The notes under the pieces: generated by a model
Database searches by the model: none
The model's input: the letters and a program-made list of their open reading frames with translations, nothing else
Told to the model about the DNA's origin: nothing
Assembly (NCBI RefSeq): GCF_003946865.1
Contig: NZ_QXTH01000004.1
Location: forward strand, 1-64,000
Length of the DNA stretch: 64,000 nucleotides
Reading direction: 5' to 3'
Source: Antribacter gilvus
GTDB taxonomy: Bacteria > Actinomycetota > Actinomycetes > Actinomycetales > Cellulomonadaceae
Part shown: piece after piece, positions 58,931-64,000 of the stretch
Layout: the number at the start of each line of letters is the position of its first letter
Numbering within the stretch: the first letter of the stretch is position 1
Translations under genes and position numbers: made by a program

Positions 58931-58997
58931 TTGTCCACAGCGGCACCGGGGATGACACCGCTCGTTCCACAGGGCTGTGGATCAAATCTGTGGACGA
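58931..58997. promoter_or_regulatory. Cluster of three DnaA-box-like 9-mers
   Basis: TTGTCCACA (58931-58939, plus) is the actinobacterial DnaA-box consensus. TGTGGATCA (58976-58984) and TGTGGACGA (58989-58997) read TGATCCACA and TCGTCCACA on the minus strand, with one or two differences. No dnaA/dnaN is nearby, so this is not the usual oriC. Confidence 0.45.
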
Positions 58998-59070
58998 CAC
59001 GCAGGGCGCGTTTCCACGATCCACCGAGTCGGGCGTGTTCCGGCGAGCCGGGCGGTTCCACCCAGCGGAG

Positions 59071-60081
59071 CTAGACCCAGACGCGGGCGCCGCCCGCCCC
59101 CGAGGGGTCGTTCCGCTCCTCCACCTCGGCCGGCGTGGCGATGAACCCGCCCTCGTCCACGATGACCCCCGCGATCCGGCTCTGGAGGGACGTCGCGAGG
59201 CGTGCGAGCGAGGCCCGCATCCGGGCCCGCGCGATCAGGTGCAGGCCGGACGGCTGCTCGAGCTCGAGCTCGTACTGCTCGGCGGGGACCCAGCTCATCC
59301 GGTAGGCGAAGGGTCCGTACATGCGCCAGTCGAGGGCGCCGAGCGCCCGGGGCACGCGGTCGACCCGCTCGACCTCGATCACCAGGGAGCCGTCGTACGA
59401 GCTGCTGCCCACGAGAGTGAACCGGGGCGACCCGTCGGCCGTGGGCTGGTCGGCCGCGACGTCGGCCGTGGCGATCAGCGCGCGCAGCATGGGCAGCACG
59501 TCCCCGGGCGTCAGCGCGTGCGCGCTGTAGAGGCCGAGGTTCACGGACCCGCCCGGGTCAGGAGCCAGGAGGGACCGGCCGTCGGCCAGCACCACGCCGC
59601 CCGACTTCCGGGCTGCCGCCACGGCCCACTGGATGAGGCGGAGCTCCTCGCCCTGCGGCAGGGAATGGGGGAAGGTGCGGGCGATGCCGTCCCGGTCGTC
59701 GAACGACGAGGGCGCCGGCCCGCGCAGGTCGCGCAGACCGTCGCTCCGCGCCAGCGAGTACGCCTCCGCCTTCGCGACCCGCAGCCCCAGCTCCTGCAGG
59801 TGCGCCGGGGTGAGCTCGTACGGTCCCGTGGCGACGTGCTCGTCGCCCACCCGGAGGACCCCGGGCGTGATGGCGTCCGCCTGCTGGATGCCGCGGAAGC
59901 GGGAGCCCGCGATGGGCCGTCCGCCGCTCACGCGCGACGGTTCACGGAGCCAGGCCACGTCGGAGAACCAGGCGGACGCGAGGTCGCTCACGGACGCGGG
60001 CCGGCCGTCGTCGGCCACCGGCAGGACCAGGATGTGCCCGGACGCGTGTTCCACGGGAATCGCACCGGCCAGATAAGTCAT
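59071..60081 (-). CDS. Uncharacterised actinobacterial protein, paralogue of 37041-38156
   Basis: The protein has 336 aa, soluble, of unknown family. It shares RDGIARTFP, ARKSGGVVLAD and DEGGFIATP with the protein at 37041-38156 in the same order, so both belong to one uncharacterised family. LNLGLYSAH-type and YEL-rich stretches suggest an alpha/beta fold. The ATG at 60081 has TAGGGT about 8 nt upstream and no ribosome-binding site (leaderless). Confidence 0.78.
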   Translation of the reverse strand: MTYLAGAIPVEHASGHILVLPVADDGRPASVSDLASAWFSDVAWLREPSRVSGGRPIAGSRFRGIQQADAITPGVLRVGDEHVATGPYELTPAHLQELGLRVAKAEAYSLARSDGLRDLRGPAPSSFDDRDGIARTFPHSLPQGEELRLIQWAVAAARKSGGVVLADGRSLLAPDPGGSVNLGLYSAHALTPGDVLPMLRALIATADVAADQPTADGSPRFTLVGSSSYDGSLVIEVERVDRVPRALGALDWRMYGPFAYRMSWVPAEQYELELEQPSGLHLIARARMRASLARLATSLQSRIAGVIVDEGGFIATPAEVEERNDPSGAGGARVWV

Positions 60082-60195
60082 GCGCGGCACCCTACGCCCG
60101 CCCTGAAACCCGGAGAATGCCAACGCGTTACAGGGAGGAAACGTCCGTGTATCACGTTCCGCGCAAATACGCGGATAAATGGACGAGCGTTGAAA

Positions 60196-60738
60196 CTACG
60201 CTTTCACATCACACAGGTGATGGAGCAGGTCGTGCAGGAAGTAGACGCCGAGCGTCCGCACCGTGAAGACGGAGCCGTTCGAGCGCCGACCGGGCCGCTC
60301 CCACAGGTCGCCGGCGGCCGCCACCGTGTCGAACCGGGCGGCGATCGCCTCGCCGGCCGCCACCAGCTCGCCGGACACGACCGCCGGGTCCTGGTGGGCG
60401 TAGTCGTCCTCGAGCGCGGTGGCGTCCTGGTCCCAGTTGGCGAACAGCGGGTCGTCCGTCTCGATCATCGACGCGAGGCGGACGTCGAAGATGCGGAACA
60501 CGTCCCGGACGTGCGCCCCGTACTCCAGGACCGACCAGGTCGCCGGCTCGGGCCGGACGGTGGCGTCGGGCCGGGCGAGCGCCTCGGTCCAGCGCGGGAG
60601 CGTGGCGCGCACCACGTCGCCCAGCCGTGCGGCGTCCGCGTCCGCGGCCGACGGGTCGAACCCGCACTCCGGGCAGGGTCGCTCCAGCACCCAGGTCCAG
60701 TCCTTGTCGTCCGGCACGATCCCGTCAGGCTGCGTCAT
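60196..60738 (-). CDS. DinB-family protein
   Basis: The protein has 180 aa and a four-helix DinB_2 fold. Metal-type His are in WSVLEYGAHVRDVF and YFLHDLLHHLCDV. A CPECGFD motif near residue 22 is an extra, possibly zinc-binding. Many members are thiol-dependent transferases or of unknown function. The ATG is preceded by TAGGCT at 7 nt (60745-60750), suggesting a leaderless mRNA. Confidence 0.85.
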   Translation of the reverse strand: MTQPDGIVPDDKDWTWVLERPCPECGFDPSAADADAARLGDVVRATLPRWTEALARPDATVRPEPATWSVLEYGAHVRDVFRIFDVRLASMIETDDPLFANWDQDATALEDDYAHQDPAVVSGELVAAGEAIAARFDTVAAAGDLWERPGRRSNGSVFTVRTLGVYFLHDLLHHLCDVKA

Positions 60739-60800
60739 GCCCTGAGCCTAGGGCGGTGCCCGGCATGCGAGCCAGAGCGTCCCACGTCACGGTCCGGGGC

Positions 60801-60823
60801 GGCTCGTTCCTGACGGACGAGCC
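60801..60823. promoter_or_regulatory. Candidate TetR operator
   Basis: GGCTCGT-N9-ACGAGCC sits directly before the -10-like TATGAT (60825-60830) of the tetR-like gene, so binding there would block its transcription. Confidence 0.5.
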
Positions 60824-60836
60824 CTATGATGTCAGC

Positions 60837-61457
60837 ATGCCCAAGATCATCGGCAAGAGCCTTCACGAACACCGCCAGATGACCCGGCACAAGCTGTTCA
60901 ACGCGCTCTCCACCCTCATGACCGAGCGCGGGTTCGACACCATCACGCTCGCCGACATCGCCGCCGCCGCGGGCGTGGGACGCACCGCCGTCTACAACCA
61001 CTTCCACGACAAGGAAGCGCTGCTCCTCGGTTTCATCACGCACGAGACCGAGCAGTACGCCCACACGCTGGAGCGCGCGCTGGACGGGGTCCAGGACCCG
61101 GTGGAGCAGCTGCGCACGTACATCCGGCAGCAGGCCCAGCTCGCGCGGGTGTTCCACCTCGCCCCGGGTCCCGACCTGCGGTCCGTGCTGTCCCGCGCCA
61201 CGCAGCAGCGGCTGCGCGAGCACGCGGACATCGTGGAGACGATCCTGCGCCGCATCCTCATGTCGGGGATCGAGTCCGGCGTGTTCCCCCCGCAGGACAT
61301 CGGGCCCACCGTGCACCTCGTCAACGCGTGCCTGTCCGGCCGCCTCATCCCGGACGAGCCGGTGGCCCGGGAGCGCGCCATCCGTGCCGCCGAGGCGTTC
61401 GTCCTCCGCGCGGTGGGCGCCCGGTCCGACGCCGTACCGGTGCTCGTCCCGGCCTGA
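60837..61457 (+). CDS. TetR-family transcriptional regulator
   Basis: The protein has 206 aa. The HTH is ITLADIAAAAGVGRTAVYNH with FHDKEALL (about residues 40-68); the ligand domain is helical. The ATG follows TATGAT by 6 nt (leaderless). It lies 26 bp upstream of an MFS transporter in the same direction, so it probably regulates this efflux gene and itself. Confidence 0.9.
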   Translation: MPKIIGKSLHEHRQMTRHKLFNALSTLMTERGFDTITLADIAAAAGVGRTAVYNHFHDKEALLLGFITHETEQYAHTLERALDGVQDPVEQLRTYIRQQAQLARVFHLAPGPDLRSVLSRATQQRLREHADIVETILRRILMSGIESGVFPPQDIGPTVHLVNACLSGRLIPDEPVARERAIRAAEAFVLRAVGARSDAVPVLVPA

Positions 61458-61483
61458 CCGGCGGGCGCAGGTAGCCTCGGCTC

Positions 61484-62782
61484 GTGCCACCGATCGCCCC
61501 GAGCAACAACACGCAGGCCGCCACTCCCCGCCGCGCAGGGCTCGGCGCCGCCTTCGGCAACCTCTTCACCGCCAACCTCAGCTCGAGCCTCGGTGACGGC
61601 ATCGCGCGGGTGGCCGCCCCGCTCCTCGCGGTGCGCCTCACCGACGACCCGCTCCTGATCTCCGGCATCGCCGTGGTCGCGATGCTGCCCTGGCTCTTCT
61701 TCGCCCTGCCCGCCGGGATCCTGCTCGACCGCATCGACCGCCGCCAGGCCCTCGCCGCGGCGAACGGCCTCCGCACCCTCGTGGCCGTCGGCCTGCTGGC
61801 CCTCCACCTCGCGGACGGCCTCACCATCTGGTGGCTCTACGCGGTGGTCCTCGTCTACGGAGCCCTCGAGACGGTGTACGACGGCGCCATCCGCGCCGTG
61901 GTCCCCTCCATCGTCGACCGGCCGGACCTGCCCCGCGCCAACTCCCGCATCGAGGCGGGCGAGATCGTGGTGCAGCAGTTCCTCTCCCAGCCGCTCACGT
62001 CGTGGCTCCTGGCGGCCTCCGCCGTGTGGGCGCTCGGGCTCAACGCGGGCGCGTACGCCCTCGCCGGCGGCCTCGCGCTCTTCCTTCCGGCAGCGGCAGC
62101 GGGCGCCCATGTCCGACGCCGGTCCGCCCTCCCCGCGCAGGAGGCCTCACCTCCGCGACCGAAGACCTCGTGGCGCGAGGAGACCGCCGCGGGCCTCCGC
62201 TTCATCTGGTCCAGCGACATGCTGCGGCCCCTGTGGATCCTGAGCATCGCGATCGGGATCTGCCACGCCGCCGTGACGTCCACCCTGGTGCTGTTCGTGC
62301 TCGACCAGCTCGTCGTCCCGGAGGCCTGGTACGGCACCTTCATCCTCTCGGGCGCCGCCGGCGCGCTCTTCGCCACCACGGTCGCCGGGCGGCTCAAGGA
62401 GCGGTTCGGCACCGGCCGCACCATGGCCTGGGCCAACATCCTCGGGCTCGTCGCGTGGATCGTCGCGGGCGCCCTGCCGAGCGTGCCGCTGGCCGCCGCC
62501 TGCCTGTTCGTGACGTTCGGCTGCACGGTGGTGTGGAACGTGCTGGTGATGTCGCTGCGCCAGGCGGCGATCCCGAGCGCGCTGCTGGGCCGCGTGCACG
62601 GCACCTGGCGCACCCTGCTCTGGGGCGCGATGCCGATCGGCTCGCTGCTGGGCGGGCTGCTCGCCCGCGGCGGGCTCAGCCTCCCGCTCGTGGTGGGAGG
62701 CGCTGCCGGGCTGGTGATCGCGGCGGTGGGCTACCGGACCGTGGCGAGGCTGCCGAACCCCGAGGACCTGCCGCCCCACTGA
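61484..62782 (+). CDS. MFS transporter (putative drug exporter)
   Basis: The protein has 432 aa with about 12 membrane helices. The MFS loop 2-3 motif is seen as FALPAGILLDRIDRRQALAA. The family resembles enterobactin/macrolide exporters (MFS_3). The GTG start is preceded by TAGCCT 8 nt upstream, so it has its own leaderless promoter. With the TetR gene it forms a typical regulated efflux pair. Confidence 0.87.
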   Translation: MPPIAPSNNTQAATPRRAGLGAAFGNLFTANLSSSLGDGIARVAAPLLAVRLTDDPLLISGIAVVAMLPWLFFALPAGILLDRIDRRQALAAANGLRTLVAVGLLALHLADGLTIWWLYAVVLVYGALETVYDGAIRAVVPSIVDRPDLPRANSRIEAGEIVVQQFLSQPLTSWLLAASAVWALGLNAGAYALAGGLALFLPAAAAGAHVRRRSALPAQEASPPRPKTSWREETAAGLRFIWSSDMLRPLWILSIAIGICHAAVTSTLVLFVLDQLVVPEAWYGTFILSGAAGALFATTVAGRLKERFGTGRTMAWANILGLVAWIVAGALPSVPLAAACLFVTFGCTVVWNVLVMSLRQAAIPSALLGRVHGTWRTLLWGAMPIGSLLGGLLARGGLSLPLVVGGAAGLVIAAVGYRTVARLPNPEDLPPH

Positions 62783-62792
62783 GGCGGCGGGC

Positions 62793-63170
62793 TCAGGACT
62801 CCCCGGCGGACATCGTCGGGCGGGCGAGCCGGAAGCCCATCCCGAGCCCCACGGACAGCGCCCCGGCCACCCCGGTGAGCACCGCCCAGCGGTAGTGCGC
62901 CCAGGGCGCCGGGACCTCGGGCGCGCTGAACGTCGTCTCGGACAGCGGCGCGTAGGCGAACCAGCCGAACTCCACGGCCACGGGCCGCGACACGAGCCAG
63001 GCCGTCAGCACGAGGAGCACCGCGCCGAGCACGATCGCCGACATCGTCCACGCGCCGCCGGGACTTGGTGGGTCCTCGGCGGGACTCGGCACGTCCTCGC
63101 CGGGACCTTCCCCGGAGCCGCTCGGGCTGGGGTCGCCGTGACCGGCGCCATGGTGGGGCATACCGCTCAT
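62793..63170 (-). CDS. Small membrane protein, hypothetical
   Basis: The protein has 125 aa. A His/Pro/Glu-rich N terminus (MSGMPHHGAGHGDPSPSGSG) is followed by two membrane helices (about 42-62 and 95-117). The function is unknown. The start at 63170 is one of several possible. Confidence 0.6.
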   Translation of the reverse strand: MSGMPHHGAGHGDPSPSGSGEGPGEDVPSPAEDPPSPGGAWTMSAIVLGAVLLVLTAWLVSRPVAVEFGWFAYAPLSETTFSAPEVPAPWAHYRWAVLTGVAGALSVGLGMGFRLARPTMSAGES

Positions 63171-63220
63171 CGTGATCCGATCCGCGCGCGGGGGCAAACG
63201 ATGGCGTGGCGCGCGGCGTG

Positions 63221-63724
63221 TCAGGGCAGGCGGAACAGCGGGTCACCAGCGGCGACGACAGTCCCGGGCCGCACCAGCTCGGTCAGGCCCGCCGGGCCCA
63301 GGTCCAGGGCGACGACCGGGACGAGGGGCGAGCGGCCGCCGTCGGACACCGTGGCCGGAGACCAGGACACGAGGGTCTCCCCCGCGCGGACCCGGTCGCC
63401 CTCGGCGACGTGGAGGGTGAAGCCCTCCCCGCGGAGCTGGACCGTGTCGATGCCGAGGTGGACCAGCACGCCGCGGCCCCCGACCGGGCCGGCGGACGAC
63501 CCGCCGTCCGACGACCCGCCGTCCGCCGCCACGACGAACGCGTGGGCGTGCAGCTTGACCACGACGCCGTCGCACGGGGCCACCACGTCACGGCCCAGCA
63601 TCCGGTCCGGGTCGACCGCGAGGCCCGGCCCGACGAGGCTCTCGGCAAAGACAGGGTCGGGCACGTCGCGCATCGCGACGACGCGTCCCGCGACGGGAGA
63701 GAGGACTGTCAGCGCCTCAGCCAT
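63221..63724 (-). CDS. crr: PTS glucose-type EIIA component
   Basis: The protein has 167 aa. The IIA-Glc motifs are VLSPVAGRVV, VVAPCDGVVVKLHAHAFVV and the phosphoryl-accepting His region VLVHLGIDTVQL. It takes phosphate from HPr to a sugar IIB/IIC. A Ser/Asp/Gly-rich insert (GGSSDGGSSAGPVG) separates the two His regions and is longer than usual. It is divergent from ptsI. Confidence 0.9.
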   Translation of the reverse strand: MAEALTVLSPVAGRVVAMRDVPDPVFAESLVGPGLAVDPDRMLGRDVVAPCDGVVVKLHAHAFVVAADGGSSDGGSSAGPVGGRGVLVHLGIDTVQLRGEGFTLHVAEGDRVRAGETLVSWSPATVSDGGRSPLVPVVALDLGPAGLTELVRPGTVVAAGDPLFRLP

Positions 63725-63862
63725 GGGGTCATCGTCCCAGACCTGGGGCGCTGCGGCCGGGATCCGTCCGGGACTGCACCGCCCCGACCCCTCGCGGGCC
63801 CGTGACCGGCCGTGTTACGTTCGCTCGCGCGCCTCGACGACGAGACTGACGGGAGCGGCCGC

Positions 63863-64000
63863 ATGTCCACCGAGAACGACACGCTCATCGGCGTCGCAGC
63901 AAGTCCGGGCCGCGCCGTGGGGCCCGTCGTCCGTATGCCGCCGCGCGTGCCGGAACCGCCCACCACTCGGCTCCCGCGGGGCACCGAGGACGCCGCCGCC
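63863..64000 (+). CDS. ptsI: PTS enzyme I, N-terminal fragment (runs off the window)
   Basis: The first 46 residues include LIGVAASPGRAVGPVVRM, the enzyme I opening. GGGAG precedes the ATG by 8-9 nt. The remainder is beyond the window edge. Enzyme I passes phosphate from phosphoenolpyruvate to HPr, matching the adjacent crr. Confidence 0.8.
   Translation, partial: MSTENDTLIGVAASPGRAVGPVVRMPPRVPEPPTTRLPRGTEDAAA

Larger units (their letters stand above)
58495..59070. other. 570-bp intergenic region with palindromes and DnaA-box-like sites
   Basis: No convincing gene. A 66-codon minus frame (58861-59061) has no family features. It holds a 12-bp hairpin (58534-58563), an 18-bp palindrome CCCGTACCGCGGTACGGG (58735-58752) and a cluster of DnaA-box-like 9-mers at 58931-58997. 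Confidence 0.6.

Noticed and set aside
58931-58997. Chromosomal origin of replication
   Set aside because: Only three box-like 9-mers, two of them imperfect, with no AT-rich unwinding region and no dnaA, dnaN, gyrB or parAB nearby.
58861-59061. Possible 66-aa gene on the minus strand in the pirin upstream region
   Set aside because: No ribosome-binding site, no -10 near the start, no recognisable motif, and it overlaps the DnaA-box-like cluster.

Overview
The window is G+C-rich, gene-dense DNA from an actinobacterium. The best match is the order Micrococcales, possibly Promicromonosporaceae (Cellulosimicrobium/Isoptericola/Promicromonospora-like); the family call is an inference. The grounds are a cvnABCD conservon, a proteasome-activator homologue ending in GQYL, dUMP-forming-type dcd, a fused pcaDC gene, GTG starts and many leaderless promoters. 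There is no rRNA, CRISPR array, intact IS or integrase.

Layout. 0.3-9.1 kb: a complete 4-hydroxybenzoate/protocatechuate ortho-cleavage operon (pcaFIJ-pobA-pcaHGB-pcaL, minus strand) with an IclR regulator and PcaU-like operators. 9.2-15.0 kb: purC and a SsuABC/TauABC-type ABC importer with two paralogous binding proteins, each with its own TTGACC-N18-TANNTT promoter; an aromatic-acid substrate is possible. 15.1-17.4 kb: tRNA-Arg, two tRNA-Ser and a GMC oxidoreductase. 17.5-23.3 kb: conservon cvnABCD. 23.4-25.1 kb: quinone oxidoreductase and bpa. 25.2-29.5 kb: a second aromatic cluster with a vicinal-oxygen-chelate (VOC) extradiol dioxygenase translationally coupled to the three enzymes of the lower gallate pathway (4-oxalomesaconate tautomerase, hydratase and CHA aldolase), plus a divergent GntR regulator. 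30.5-37.0 kb: six-gene Mrp Na+/H+ antiporter operon. 37-39.8 kb: an uncharacterised gene, dcd, a TM2 protein and tRNA-Gly(TCC).

39.8-44.3 kb is the accessory part. The 3' half of tRNA-Gly is repeated perfectly twice more (40944 and 44272), which delimits two tandem integrated elements. The second carries a two-gene Pycsar antiphage system (class III nucleotide cyclase PycC plus membrane effector PycTM), a P-loop kinase coupled to a KDPG-type aldolase, and a broken SRA/YDG-domain gene.

44.5-64 kb is mostly core-like: a DUF6584-like protein, methyltransferase, glyoxalase-like protein and HutC-type GntR; an NrtR-type Nudix regulator divergent from an SPFH protein and an NAD-kinase-like protein with two matching operators; an ECF transporter with both ATPases fused, next to a tandem-HAD protein and a LacI regulator; pirin; a 570-bp intergenic region with DnaA-box-like sites; DinB; TetR with an MFS pump; and crr with the start of ptsI.

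The items most worth a second look are the VOC dioxygenase coupled to gallate lower-pathway enzymes, the Pycsar cassette in a tandem tRNA-Gly island, a palindromic repeat family that supplies the stop codons of the genes it follows, a 60-bp tandem insertion inside the tautomerase gene, and the NrtR/SPFH/NAD-kinase unit.
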